DNA from: Pseudorhodoferax sp. Leaf265
GTDB taxonomy: Bacteria; Pseudomonadota; Gammaproteobacteria; Burkholderiales; Burkholderiaceae_C
DNA length: 64,000 bases
Direction of reading: 5' to 3'
NCBI RefSeq assembly: GCF_001422365.1
Contig: NZ_LMMT01000010.1
Span: 1-64,000, forward strand
This document shows, in pieces, positions 41,742 through 50,367 of the stretch. The position numbers were made by a program, and so were the translations under genes. The notes under the pieces were generated by a model. It did not search any database. It was given only the letters and a program-made list of their open reading frames with translations, and had not been told where the DNA came from. Each line of letters begins with the position of its first letter. Within the stretch, counting starts at the first letter, position 1.

Positions 41742-43268
41742 ATGACCCCCTTCATTCGCCTGCACCCGTCCGACGACGTGGTGATCGCACGCAGCCAACT
41801 GGTCGGCGGCGCCACCGTTGAGAACTTCACGGTGCGCGGCCTGGTTCCCGCCGGCCACAAGGTGGCGGCGCACGACATCGCCCAGGGCGCGCCCGTGCGC
41901 CGCTACAACCAGATCATCGGCTTCGCGAGCCGCCCCATCGCCCAGGGCGAGCACGTGCACACGCAGAACCTGGACATGGGGCCGGACAAGGGCGACTTCG
42001 CGCGCGACTACGCCTTCGGCGCCGACGTGAAGCCGGCGCCGGCGAAGCGCGAGGCCACCTTCATGGGCATCCAGCGTGCCGACGGCCGCGTGGCCACGCG
42101 CAACTACATCGGCGTGCTGACCAGCGTGAACTGCTCGGCCACGGCCGCGCGCGCCATCGCCGACCACTTCTCGCGCCAGACCAACCCGGCCGCGCTGGCG
42201 GCCTTCCCGAACGTGGACGGCGTGGTGGCCCTCACGCACGGCACGGGCTGCGGCATGGACGGCGACGGGCTTGGCATGCAGATCCTGTCGCGCACGCTGA
42301 CCGGCTACGCCACGCATGCCAACTTCGCGGGCGTGCTGGTGGTGGGACTGGGCTGCGAGGCCAACCAGATCAACGCCTGGCTCGCCACCGGCCACCTGGC
42401 CGAGGGCGAGAACTTTCGCACCTTCAACATCCAGGACACGGGCGGCACGCGCAAGACCGTGGAGAAGGGCATCGCCCTCATCAACGAGATGCTGCCGCGC
42501 GCCAACGCCGTGCAGCGCACGCCCTGCAGCGCGGCCCACATCACCATCGGCCTGCAATGTGGCGGCTCGGACGGCTACTCGGGCATCAGCGCCAACCCGG
42601 CACTCGGCGCGGCGGTGGACATCCTGGTCGCCCACGGCGGCACGGCCATCCTGTCGGAGACGCCCGAGGTCTACGGGGCCGAACATCTGCTCACGCGCCG
42701 CGCCGTGCGCCGCGAGGTCGGCGAGAAGCTGGTCGAGCGCATCCACTGGTGGGAGCGCTACACCGCCATCAACGAAGGCGAGATGAACAACAACCCCTCG
42801 CCCGGCAACAAGGCTGGCGGGCTGACCACCATCCTCGAAAAATCGCTGGGGGCGGTGGCCAAAGGCGGCACGAGCAACCTGGAGGCCGTCTACGAGTACG
42901 CCGAGCCCGTCACGGCCCATGGCTTCGTCTACATGGACACGCCGGGCTACGACCCCGTCAGCGCGACCGGCCAGGTGGCCGGCGGCGCCAACATGATCTG
43001 CTTCACCACGGGCCGCGGCTCGGCCTACGGCTGCGCGCCTTCGCCCTCGCTCAAGCTTGCCACCAACAGCGTGCTGTGGCAGCGCCAGGAAGAGGACATG
43101 GACATCAACTGCGGCGAGATCGTCGACGGCCAGGCCAGCATCCAGGAGATGGGCCAGCGCATCTTCGAACTCGTACTGGCCACGGCCTCGGGGCAGCAGA
43201 GCAAGAGCGAGAAACATGGCTATGGGCAGAACGAGTTCGTGCCCTGGCAGGTCGGCGCCGTCATGTGA
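41742..43268 (+). CDS. UxaA/altronate-dehydratase family sugar-acid dehydratase
   Basis: A 508-residue lyase. Residues about 1-100 form an SAF domain (HPSDDVVIARSQLVGG, GHKVAAHDIAQGAPVRRYNQIIG); the rest is the UxaA/GarD catalytic region (GIQRADGRVATRNYIGVLTSVNC, LTHGTGCGMDGDG, GLGCEANQI, GGSDGYSGISANPALG, and NPSPGNKAGGLTTILEKSLGA). Family members dehydrate altronate, galactarate or related acids to 2-keto-3-deoxy acids, using iron. Downstream SDR and FAH enzymes would then process a 2-keto-3-deoxy acid. The exact aldonate is not determinable here. Confidence 0.9.
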   Translation: MTPFIRLHPSDDVVIARSQLVGGATVENFTVRGLVPAGHKVAAHDIAQGAPVRRYNQIIGFASRPIAQGEHVHTQNLDMGPDKGDFARDYAFGADVKPAPAKREATFMGIQRADGRVATRNYIGVLTSVNCSATAARAIADHFSRQTNPAALAAFPNVDGVVALTHGTGCGMDGDGLGMQILSRTLTGYATHANFAGVLVVGLGCEANQINAWLATGHLAEGENFRTFNIQDTGGTRKTVEKGIALINEMLPRANAVQRTPCSAAHITIGLQCGGSDGYSGISANPALGAAVDILVAHGGTAILSETPEVYGAEHLLTRRAVRREVGEKLVERIHWWERYTAINEGEMNNNPSPGNKAGGLTTILEKSLGAVAKGGTSNLEAVYEYAEPVTAHGFVYMDTPGYDPVSATGQVAGGANMICFTTGRGSAYGCAPSPSLKLATNSVLWQRQEEDMDINCGEIVDGQASIQEMGQRIFELVLATASGQQSKSEKHGYGQNEFVPWQVGAVM

Positions 43269-43308
43269 ACTGTGAGCTCCCGGCTTTTCACTCCCTTCGG
43301 TCGTGTAA

Positions 43309-43352
43309 CTCCACCCCCCGAGGTGGAGGCGCGGCCGCCTTGGGGCGGCCGC
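43309..43352 (+). ncRNA. Structured intergenic element 2 (after uxaA-like gene)
   Basis: Hairpin CTCCACC/GGTGGAG (43309-43328) is followed by GC and then a perfect 9-bp hairpin GCGGCCGCC-TTGG-GGCGGCCGC (43331-43352). It is preceded by CTTTTCACT and GTGTA, which recur before element 3. It lies 41 bp after the dehydratase stop and 18 bp before the LDH2 start, where it could act as an attenuator or processing site. Confidence 0.5.
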
Positions 43353-43369
43353 ATATCCTCGGAACCCTT

Positions 43370-44431
43370 ATGAGCAAAACCATTTCTTCCGAACAGCTGA
43401 CCGCGCAGGTCGCGCAAGTCATCCAGGCGGCCGGCAGCAATGCCGCCGAGGCCCAAAAGGTCGCCGCCAACCTGGTCCTGGCCAACCTCTCGGGCCACGA
43501 CTCGCACGGCGTGGGCATGGTGCCGCGCTACGTGGACGCCGTGCTCGAAGGCGGCCTCAAGCCCAACACTTCTGCCAAGGCCACCGTGGACATCGGCACC
43601 ATGCTCGCGCTGGACGGTCAGCGCGGCTACGGTCAGGTCGTGGGCGAGCAGGCCATGCAGATGGGCATTGAACGCGCCCGGCAGCACGGCAGCTGCATCA
43701 TGACCGTGGGCAACAGCCACCACCTGGGCCGCATCGGCCATTTCGCCGAGATGGCGATCGCGGCGGGCCTGGTCTCGCTGCACTTCGTCAACGTGCTGTC
43801 GCGGCCTGTGGTCGCCCCCTTCGGCGGCGGCGACGGGCGCTTCGGCACCAACCCCTGCTGCATCGGCGTCCCGCTGCAAGGCCAGGAGCCCTTCGTGCTC
43901 GACTTCGCCACCAGCCGCCAGGCCCAGGGCAAGATGCGCGTGGCCCACAACAAGGGCGAGCGCGTGCCCGAGGGCACACTGATCGACGAGCTGGGCCGCC
44001 CGACCACCGACCCCGGCGTGGTCGTGGTGCCGCAGAGCAATGGCCTGTTCGGCGCGCTCATGACCTTCGGCGAGCACAAGGGCTACGGCATGGCCGTGGC
44101 CTGCGAGCTGCTCGGTGGCGCGCTGTCGGGTGGCGGCACCTGGCACCGGCCGGCCGACACCGCCCGCACCGTGCTCAACGGCATGCTGACGGTGCTGATC
44201 GACCCGGCCAGGCTGGGCACGCAGGCCACGTTCGAGCAGGAGGCGCTGGCCTTCGTCGACTGGCTGCGCCTGGGCCCGGTGGGCCAGGGGCACGACAAGG
44301 TGCAGATCGCCGGCGAACCTGAGCGTGCCGCACGCACGGCACGCGCGGCCGCGGGCATCACCGTGGACGACCAGACCTGGGCCGAGATCGTCGAAGCCGG
44401 CCGCAAGGTGGGGTGCGCGGTGACGGGCTGA
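43370..44431 (+). CDS. LDH2/malate dehydrogenase family oxidoreductase
   Basis: A 353-residue NAD(P)H-dependent oxidoreductase of the LDH2/YiaK/ComC family: N-terminal LANLSGHDSHGVGMVPRYV with the catalytic His region (HDSHG, about 41-45), then VGNSHHLGRIGHFAEMA, FGGGDGRFGTNPCCIG and the active-site region TFGEHKGYGMA. Family members reduce 2-keto acids or diketo sugar acids. It would be cotranscribed with the dehydratase; a role on pyruvate, lactate or a diketo intermediate is an inference. The start codon lies just after a strong hairpin and has only a weak box. Confidence 0.9.
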   Translation: MSKTISSEQLTAQVAQVIQAAGSNAAEAQKVAANLVLANLSGHDSHGVGMVPRYVDAVLEGGLKPNTSAKATVDIGTMLALDGQRGYGQVVGEQAMQMGIERARQHGSCIMTVGNSHHLGRIGHFAEMAIAAGLVSLHFVNVLSRPVVAPFGGGDGRFGTNPCCIGVPLQGQEPFVLDFATSRQAQGKMRVAHNKGERVPEGTLIDELGRPTTDPGVVVVPQSNGLFGALMTFGEHKGYGMAVACELLGGALSGGGTWHRPADTARTVLNGMLTVLIDPARLGTQATFEQEALAFVDWLRLGPVGQGHDKVQIAGEPERAARTARAAAGITVDDQTWAEIVEAGRKVGCAVTG

Positions 44432-44439
44432 GGGCCCCG

Positions 44440-45474
44440 TCAGCCGGCCGCGGCCCGGGGCATGAGGCGCACCGGCTTTTCCGCCCGGGCCCGCAACTGG
44501 CCGCAGCCGCCATCGATGTCCTGGCCGGCCGAGTCGCGCAGCTTGGTCAGCACGCCGCGCTGGTGCAGCGTGCGGGCGATGGCCTTGGCCTTGTCCCAGT
44601 CCGGCCGCCGGAACGCGAGGCCCGGAATGGTGTTGTACGGGATCATGTTCAGCAGCGCGTACTTGCCCTGGAGCAGGCGCACGATGCCGTCGATCTCGTC
44701 CTCGCCGTCGTTCACGCCGTCCAGCAGCGTCCACTGGTACTGGATCGGGTAACCGGTGGCCCGCGCATAGCGTTCGCCCGCGGCGACGAGTTCCTCCGGT
44801 GTGAGCTTGGGCGCGCGCGGCAGCAGCTGCTCGCGCAGCGCGCGCTTGCTGGTGTGCAGCGACAGGGCCAGCGCCGGCTTCACCGGGCCTTGCGGCAGCC
44901 GCTCGAACACCCGCGGGTCGCCCACGGTGGAGAACACCAGGTTCTTGTGCCCGATGTTGCCGTGCAGGCCCAGCACCTCGATGGCCTCCATCACCTGGTC
45001 GAGGTTGTGCGCCGGCTCGCCCATGCCCATGAAGACGACCTTCTTCACCGGCCGCAGTGAGCGTGCCAGCGCGACCTGGGCCACGATCTCGGCGCTGCTG
45101 ACCTGGCGCACCAGGCCCTCGCGGCCCGTCATGCAGAACTGGCAGCCCACCGCGCAGCCGACCTGCGAGGACACGCACAGGCCGTCGCGCGGCAGCAGCA
45201 CGCTTTCGATGGACTGGCCGTCCTGCAAGCCGACCAGCAAGCGGGCCGAACCGTCCTCAGCGGGGTGCTGCGACTGCAGCGTGGCCAGCGCGGCCAGGTC
45301 GCGCGTCAGCTGCGGCAGGTCTGCGCGCACACGCTGCGGGAAGAAGTCGTCGTGCCAGCGCCGTGCCCCGTCGATCAGCGGGCGGCCCTGGGCCCATTGG
45401 CGCAGAACGCGGCCCTCGTGCAGCGGCAGCGCGCCCAGCGCGCGCAGGCGCTGGCGGAGTTCGGTGAGGGTCAT
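44440..45474 (-). CDS. RlmN/Cfr-family radical SAM RNA methyltransferase
   Basis: A 344-residue enzyme of the RlmN/Cfr type, methylating C2 (or C8) of an adenosine in 23S rRNA or tRNA. The radical SAM cluster motif is in GCAVGCQFCMTG (CxxxCxxC, about 119-126). FMGMGEPAHNLDQVM follows, and the second catalytic Cys lies in GGCGQLRAR near the C-terminus. It is shorter than E. coli RlmN (384 aa) and is not in the usual rlmN context, so it may be a second paralog; hence no symbol. Last in a minus-strand set after nadC and the Bug gene. Confidence 0.85.
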   Translation of the reverse strand: MTLTELRQRLRALGALPLHEGRVLRQWAQGRPLIDGARRWHDDFFPQRVRADLPQLTRDLAALATLQSQHPAEDGSARLLVGLQDGQSIESVLLPRDGLCVSSQVGCAVGCQFCMTGREGLVRQVSSAEIVAQVALARSLRPVKKVVFMGMGEPAHNLDQVMEAIEVLGLHGNIGHKNLVFSTVGDPRVFERLPQGPVKPALALSLHTSKRALREQLLPRAPKLTPEELVAAGERYARATGYPIQYQWTLLDGVNDGEDEIDGIVRLLQGKYALLNMIPYNTIPGLAFRRPDWDKAKAIARTLHQRGVLTKLRDSAGQDIDGGCGQLRARAEKPVRLMPRAAAG

Positions 45475-45538
45475 CTTCGCGCGGGCGTCGGACGGCGGTG
45501 GCGGGGCGCGGATTGTCGCCGGCTGGCACCGGCCCTCC

Positions 45539-46516
45539 TCAATCCAGCCGCAGCCCCAGCTGCGCCGTGACCGTGCCGAAGCGCCGCAGGTCGCGCGCCA
45601 CGAGCGCGCCGAAGGCCTGCGGCGTGCCCTGCTCGCCCTGCGTGAGCGTGTAGCCCAGGCCGCGCAGCTGGGCCTGCAGGGCGGGGTCGGCCAGGCCCTG
45701 CACCAGCACCTCGTTGAGCCGCTGCACCACGGCTGCCGGCGTGCCGGCCGGTGCCAGCAAACCATGCCACTGGTCGAGTTCGTAGCCGGCCAGGCCCTGC
45801 TCGGCCACCGTGGGCACGTCCGGCAGCTGCGCCGTGCGCTGCGGCGAGGTCACGGCCAGCGCGCGCAGCTTGCCGGCCGCGAGCAGCGGCGCGGCGCTGC
45901 TGGCGGTCACGATGCCCAGGCCGACCTGGCCCGACAGCACGTCCGTCAGCGCCGGGCCGCAGCCCTTGTAGGGCACCTGGGCCATGCGCACGGGCGCGGC
46001 CAGCTGCAGCATCTCGCCGGCCAGGTGCTGCGGCGTGCCGGCGCCGCAGGAGGCGAACAGCGCGGGCGCCGCCGGCGGCCTGGCGGCCTGCAGCAGGTCG
46101 GCCAGGCTGCGCAGCGGTGAGGCCGGCGGCACCACCAGCACCGAGGGCACGAAGCCCACGTTGAACACGGCCGCGAAGTCGCGCGCGGGCGAGAACTCCA
46201 GCGGGCCGTAGACGCCCGGGTTGATCGCGAAGGAGCTGTTGACCATCAGCAGCGTGTGGCCGTCCGGTGCGGCCTTGGCCACGTGGCTGGCGCCGATGTT
46301 GCCGCTGGCACCGGGCCGGTTCTCCACCACCACGGGCTGGCCCAGGGCCTGCTGCAGCACGGGCGCGAGCTTGCGCGCGAGCAGGTCGGTGCCGCCGCCG
46401 GGCGCGAAGGTCACGACGATGGTGACGGGGCGGCTCGGGTAGTCGGCCGGGCCGGCGTGGGCCACGCCGACGCCGACCACCGCCAGTGCCGCGTGCAGGA
46501 ACAGTCTGCGCAGCAT
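45539..46516 (-). CDS. Bug-family tripartite tricarboxylate-type substrate-binding protein
   Basis: A 325-residue periplasmic binding protein: signal peptide (RLFLHAALAVVGVGVAHA), then YPSRPVTIVVTFAPGGGTDLLAR and VVVENRPGASGNIGA, the two loops that bracket the ligand in Bug proteins, and further VPYKGCGPALTDVLSGQV. It starts 2 bp after the nadC stop, so the two are cotranslated. Some Bug proteins bind nicotinate or quinolinate-like pyridine acids, which would suit this position, but no TctAB membrane genes are here. Ligand unproven. Confidence 0.9.
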   Translation of the reverse strand: MLRRLFLHAALAVVGVGVAHAGPADYPSRPVTIVVTFAPGGGTDLLARKLAPVLQQALGQPVVVENRPGASGNIGASHVAKAAPDGHTLLMVNSSFAINPGVYGPLEFSPARDFAAVFNVGFVPSVLVVPPASPLRSLADLLQAARPPAAPALFASCGAGTPQHLAGEMLQLAAPVRMAQVPYKGCGPALTDVLSGQVGLGIVTASSAAPLLAAGKLRALAVTSPQRTAQLPDVPTVAEQGLAGYELDQWHGLLAPAGTPAAVVQRLNEVLVQGLADPALQAQLRGLGYTLTQGEQGTPQAFGALVARDLRRFGTVTAQLGLRLD

Positions 46517-46518
46517 GG

Positions 46519-47379
46519 TCAGGCGTCCAGACCGATGTCGAGCACGGCCGCGCTGTGCGTGATCCAGCCCACCGCGATCTGGTCCACGCCGGTCTCGGCG
46601 ATGCCGGGCGCGCTCTCCACGGTCACACGGCCCGAGGCCTCGAGCACGGCGCGGCCGGCCGTCAGGCGCACGGCCTCGCGCAGCGTGGGCAGGTCCATGT
46701 TGTCGAGCAGCACGATGGGCACCTTGAGCTCCAGCGCCTCGCGCAGCTGCGCCAGCGTGTCGACCTCCAGCTCGATCTGCACCATGTGGCCGATGGCTGC
46801 GCGCGCGCGCTCCACGGCCGTGCGCAGGCTGCCCGCGATGGCGATGTGGTTGTCCTTGATCAGCATGGCATCGTCCAGGCCGAAGCGGTGGTTGCTGCCA
46901 CCGCCCACGCGCACCGCATACTTCTGCACGGCGCGCAGGCCCGGCAGCGTCTTGCGCGTGCAGGTCACGCGCGCGGGCGTGTGTGCAATGGCATCGGCAA
47001 TGCGCGCCGTGGCGCTGGCCACGCCCGACAGGTGGCCCAGGAAGTTCAGCGCCGTGCGCTCAGCCATCAGGATGGCGCGCGCCGGGCCTTCGATCTGCGC
47101 GATCGCGCTGCCCGGCACCAGCCGCGCGCCATCGGCCAGCAGCGACTGCCAGGCGGTGGCCGGGTCGCAAAGCGTGAAGGCCAGCCGCGCCAGGTCCAGT
47201 CCGGCCAGCACGCCAGGCTGGCGCGCGACCAGCGTCAAGCGGCTGCGTGCGTCGGGCGGCACCACGGCGTTGCTCGTGATGTCGCCGGCACGGCCCAGGT
47301 CTTCCAGCAGCGCGGCGCGCACCAGCGGTTCCAGCATGGCTTGGGGCAGCGGCGGCACACAGGTCGGTCGGATGTCCAT
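46519..47379 (-). CDS. nadC: Nicotinate-nucleotide pyrophosphorylase (carboxylating)
   Basis: Converts quinolinate and PRPP to nicotinate mononucleotide, joining the de novo NAD pathway. 286 aa from ATG 47379 (a TTG at 47388 would add three residues). Motifs: [11 protein letters not shown] at the N-terminus, [39 protein letters not shown] region with the substrate-binding Arg/Lys (written TRKTLPGLR and KYAVRVGGG), and [16 protein letters not shown]. nadA and nadB are not in the window. Two copies of a 15-bp palindrome precede it. Confidence 0.95.
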   Translation of the reverse strand: MDIRPTCVPPLPQAMLEPLVRAALLEDLGRAGDITSNAVVPPDARSRLTLVARQPGVLAGLDLARLAFTLCDPATAWQSLLADGARLVPGSAIAQIEGPARAILMAERTALNFLGHLSGVASATARIADAIAHTPARVTCTRKTLPGLRAVQKYAVRVGGGSNHRFGLDDAMLIKDNHIAIAGSLRTAVERARAAIGHMVQIELEVDTLAQLREALELKVPIVLLDNMDLPTLREAVRLTAGRAVLEASGRVTVESAPGIAETGVDQIAVGWITHSAAVLDIGLDA

Positions 47380-47381
47380 AT

Positions 47382-47445
47382 TGCTCAACTTGAGTATTAA
47401 GTGGTCAAAAAAACCCAGGCCGCGTTTTTATACTTAATTCGAGCA
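47382..47445 (-). promoter_or_regulatory. Paired 15-bp operators upstream of nadC (NadQ/NrtR-type candidate)
   Basis: On the minus strand TACTCAAGTTGAGCA (47382-47396) and TGCTCGAATTAAGTA (47431-47445) share the palindromic pattern TnCTCnAnTTnAGnA; their centres are 49 bp apart. The upstream copy overlaps a TATAAA -10-like hexamer, and the downstream copy ends 3 bp before the ATG. Repression of nadC is the obvious reading. A NadQ/NrtR-like regulator gene lies at 52812-53789. Confidence 0.65.
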
Positions 47446-47483
47446 TAAGTCCAGTCCCGCCGCCGTCGCCATGCCGCCCCCGG

Positions 47484-48380
47484 TCATTCGGGCCCGGTCG
47501 CCTGCTCCAGCAGCCAGCTGCGGAACGCCGCGAACGCAGGCAGGTGCATGCGGTCGGGCCGAAAGCACAGGTAGTGCCCCTGGTCCACCGAGACCGGTGT
47601 ACCGCAGGGGCTGTGCAAGGCGCCGTCGGCCAGTTCGTCCTCGACCAGCACGCGCGGCGCGATGCCCACGCCCAGCCCGCTGCGTGCCGCCTGGATCAGC
47701 GCCGAATACTGCGCAAAGCGTGGCCCCGCCGCGACCTGCGCCTCGGGCACGCCGTGCTGCGCTGCCCACAATGGCCAGGCGCTGGGCGCCTCTTCGTGAT
47801 GCAGCAAGGTGTGGCCGAGCAGATCCTCCGGCCGCAGGATGCGGTGCTGGCCGCCGGCCAGGGCGTCGGAGGCGATCAGCACGAACTCGCGGCCCGCGAT
47901 GTACTCGGCCACGACACCGGGCCACTCTCCCGGGCTGTAGCGTATCGCCGCATCCACCTGCGGCGGAATGCCGTCGGACGGGTCCAGATGCCGGCTGAAG
48001 CTCAGCGTGATCTGCGGATGCAGGCGCCGGAAGGCAGGCAGGCGCGGGATCAGCCAGCGCGTCAGGAAGGTCGGCACGCTGGCCAGCGTCAGCAGGCCCA
48101 CGCCGGCGCCCCCGGAGCGGGCCTCGTAGGTCGCGGTTTCGATGGCGCGCAGGCCCGGCGCAATCTTCTGCCAATAGGCCCGGCCCGCCGGCGTGAGCTG
48201 CACGCCGCGCCCCTGCTTGGCCAGCAGCGTCACACCCAGGAAGGACTCCAGCCCGGCGACCTGCTTGCTGACCGCACCGATGGTGATGCACAGCGCACCA
48301 GCCGCCTGGGTCAGCGTGGAGTAGCGGGCCACGGCATCGAAGGCCAGCAGTTCCTGCATGGTGGGGCAGTTGCGTTTCAT
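47484..48380 (-). CDS. LysR family transcriptional regulator
   Basis: A 298-residue LysR protein in the chosen form: HTH residues about 8-65 (LLAFDAVARYSTLTQAAGAL, TIGAVSKQVAGLESFLG), then the effector domain (LTLASVPTFLTRWLIPRLPAFRRLHP; VDAAIRYSPGEWPGV). ATG 48380 is preferred because the HTH follows directly; ATG codons at 48422 and 48440 are in frame and would add a leader. It is divergent from an ABC importer operon and so is its likely regulator. It also lies just upstream of nadC on the same strand. Confidence 0.88.
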   Translation of the reverse strand: MKRNCPTMQELLAFDAVARYSTLTQAAGALCITIGAVSKQVAGLESFLGVTLLAKQGRGVQLTPAGRAYWQKIAPGLRAIETATYEARSGGAGVGLLTLASVPTFLTRWLIPRLPAFRRLHPQITLSFSRHLDPSDGIPPQVDAAIRYSPGEWPGVVAEYIAGREFVLIASDALAGGQHRILRPEDLLGHTLLHHEEAPSAWPLWAAQHGVPEAQVAAGPRFAQYSALIQAARSGLGVGIAPRVLVEDELADGALHSPCGTPVSVDQGHYLCFRPDRMHLPAFAAFRSWLLEQATGPE

Positions 48381-48547
48381 GGGGGCTGGATGCTTGAGCA
48401 GAACAGTGGCGACATTTTCCATCCACTCAACAGAAGTCATCTGAATGTCACCCCGAGACGGTGAACCTCTCCCTAGAATTCACCCACATTGAACGATTGA
48501 ACCGTCGCAACCGGAAAGTGTTGCGGCACCTCACAGGATTCGGAGAC

Positions 48548-49315
48548 ATGGTCCGCAGCATTTCCCTGGTGTATGGCCTGTACCTGCTGCTGCCGATGGC
48601 GCTGCTGGTGGTCGGCAGCTTCGGCCAGAGCTGGACCAACAGCCTGCTGCCCTCCGGCTTCACCGGCCAGTGGTACGGCGACCTGTGGACCGATCCGTCG
48701 TTCCGCAAAGCCTTCGGCAGCAGCCTGACGGTGGCGCTGGCGGCATGCGCCATCGACGCCGTGCTGGCCCTGCCGCTGGCCTATGCGCTGTACCACGGCG
48801 CACGCCGTGGCCATGCGCTGGCCTCGCGCATCGTCAGCGCCATGCCGGTGGCGGTGCCGGCCATCACGCTGGGCTTCGGCTACATGATCGTGTTCAACAC
48901 CGACGCCATGCCCTGGCTGGGCAGCACGCCGTTGCTGATCGGGGCGCATGCCATCGCCACCCTGCCCTACCTGACCAACACGCTGCTGACCGACCTGCGC
49001 CACCTGGGGCTGGAGCGGCTCGAGCAGGCCGCCGCCACGCTGGGCGCCACCGAGTGGCAGCGCTTCACCGGCATCGTGCTGCCCAGCCTGCAGCAGAGCC
49101 TGCTGTCGGGGCTGGTCATGGTGGCGGCGCTGTCGATCGGCGAATTCAACCTGTCCAACCTGCTGGCGGGCTTCCAGAACCGCACCTATCCGGTGGTGCT
49201 GCTGCAGGCCTTCTACGGCGCCACGGGCTTCGCCTGCGCCGCCACGGTCGTGCTGCTGATGCTGGCCTGCATCGCCGCGCTGCTGTCGTCCTCCGCCCTG
49301 CGCAAGAAACCATGA
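48548..49315 (+). CDS. ABC transporter permease 1
   Basis: A 255-residue inner-membrane subunit with about six hydrophobic segments (SLVYGLYLLLPMALLVVGSF, SLTVALAACAIDAVLALPLAYAL, VPAITLGFGYMIVFN) and the EAA-type loop EQAAATLGATEWQRFTGIVLPS that docks to the ATPase. ATG 48548 is chosen; a longer in-frame start at 48461 exists. It is first in a compact operon with ATPase, binding protein and a second permease, all joined by 4-bp overlaps or short gaps. Similar to iron, polyamine or 2-aminoethylphosphonate importers. Confidence 0.88.
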   Translation: MVRSISLVYGLYLLLPMALLVVGSFGQSWTNSLLPSGFTGQWYGDLWTDPSFRKAFGSSLTVALAACAIDAVLALPLAYALYHGARRGHALASRIVSAMPVAVPAITLGFGYMIVFNTDAMPWLGSTPLLIGAHAIATLPYLTNTLLTDLRHLGLERLEQAAATLGATEWQRFTGIVLPSLQQSLLSGLVMVAALSIGEFNLSNLLAGFQNRTYPVVLLQAFYGATGFACAATVVLLMLACIAALLSSSALRKKP

Positions 49316-50340
49316 GCCTCGTTTTCGACCACGTCAGTTACCGCTATCCCGGCAGCACACAGGGCCTGCACGGCATCTCGTTCGAGGTCGGTTCCGGCGA
49401 GCTGGTCGCCGTCATCGGCCCCAGCGGCTCCGGCAAGTCCACGCTGCTCAAGCTGGTCGCCGGGCTGGAGACGGGCTACAGCGGCCGCATCGCGCTGGCC
49501 GGGCAGGACATGGCCGGCACGCCGGTGCACCAGCGCGGCATCGGCATGGTGTTCCAGAGCTACGCGCTGTTCCCCCATCTGTCGGTGCAGGACAACGTGG
49601 CCTACGGCCTGGCGCTGCGCAAGCAGCCTGTGGCGCAGCGGCGCACCCGTGCGCGCGAACTGCTGGAGGTGGTCGGCCTGATCGACCACGCCGAGCGCGC
49701 CGTGACCCAGCTCTCGGGCGGGCAGCAGCAGCGCGTGGCGCTGGCACGCGCGCTGGCGATCGACCCGCGCGCGCTGCTGCTGGACGAGCCGCTGTCGGCC
49801 CTGGACGCCAGCGTGCGCGGCCACCTGCGCGACCAGATCCGTGCGCTGCAGCAGCGCTTCGGCGCCACCACGCTGCTGGTGACCCACGACCAGGAAGAGG
49901 CGCTGACCATGGCCGACCGCGTCGCCGTGCTGAAGGAAGGACGGCTGCTGCAGATGGCCACGCCGCGTGAGCTGTACGAACGTCCGGCCCAGCGCGCGGT
50001 GGCCGAGTTCGTCGGCCTGTCCACGCTGTTGACCGGCAAGGTGGCGGCGCCGGGCCGCGTCGACGTGGGCTTTGCCCAGCTGGCCACGCCCACCGGCAGC
50101 CGCCCCGTCGGCCAGGCCGTGCATGTGCTGGTCCGACCCGAGCATGTACAGGCCGACCCCGCCCCCGGCGCCCCCAACCGGCTGGAAGGCCGGCCCGGTG
50201 CGGCCCGCTACCTGGGGGCAATGACGCGCTACGACTTCGAGGTGGCCGGCGCGCCGCGGCCCTTCCTGGCCGAAGGACGCAGGAGTGCCACCACGGCCAT
50301 CGCCATCGCCCCCGAATCCATCCGCCTGCTCGACGACTGA
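49312..50340 (+). CDS. ABC transporter ATP-binding protein
   Basis: A 342-residue ATPase of the PotA/FbpC type: Walker A GPSGSGKST (about 38-46), Q-loop VFQSYALFPHLSV, signature LSGGQQQRVALARAL (about 133-147), Walker B ALLLDEPLSALDA and the H-loop THDQEEAL. A C-terminal TOBE-like domain (about 235-342) follows. The start overlaps the permease stop (ATGA). It energises uptake with the two permeases. Confidence 0.94.
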   Translation: MSLVFDHVSYRYPGSTQGLHGISFEVGSGELVAVIGPSGSGKSTLLKLVAGLETGYSGRIALAGQDMAGTPVHQRGIGMVFQSYALFPHLSVQDNVAYGLALRKQPVAQRRTRARELLEVVGLIDHAERAVTQLSGGQQQRVALARALAIDPRALLLDEPLSALDASVRGHLRDQIRALQQRFGATTLLVTHDQEEALTMADRVAVLKEGRLLQMATPRELYERPAQRAVAEFVGLSTLLTGKVAAPGRVDVGFAQLATPTGSRPVGQAVHVLVRPEHVQADPAPGAPNRLEGRPGAARYLGAMTRYDFEVAGAPRPFLAEGRRSATTAIAIAPESIRLLDD

Positions 50341-50367
50341 GCGCCCACCTCGACAAGGAGAACCCGC

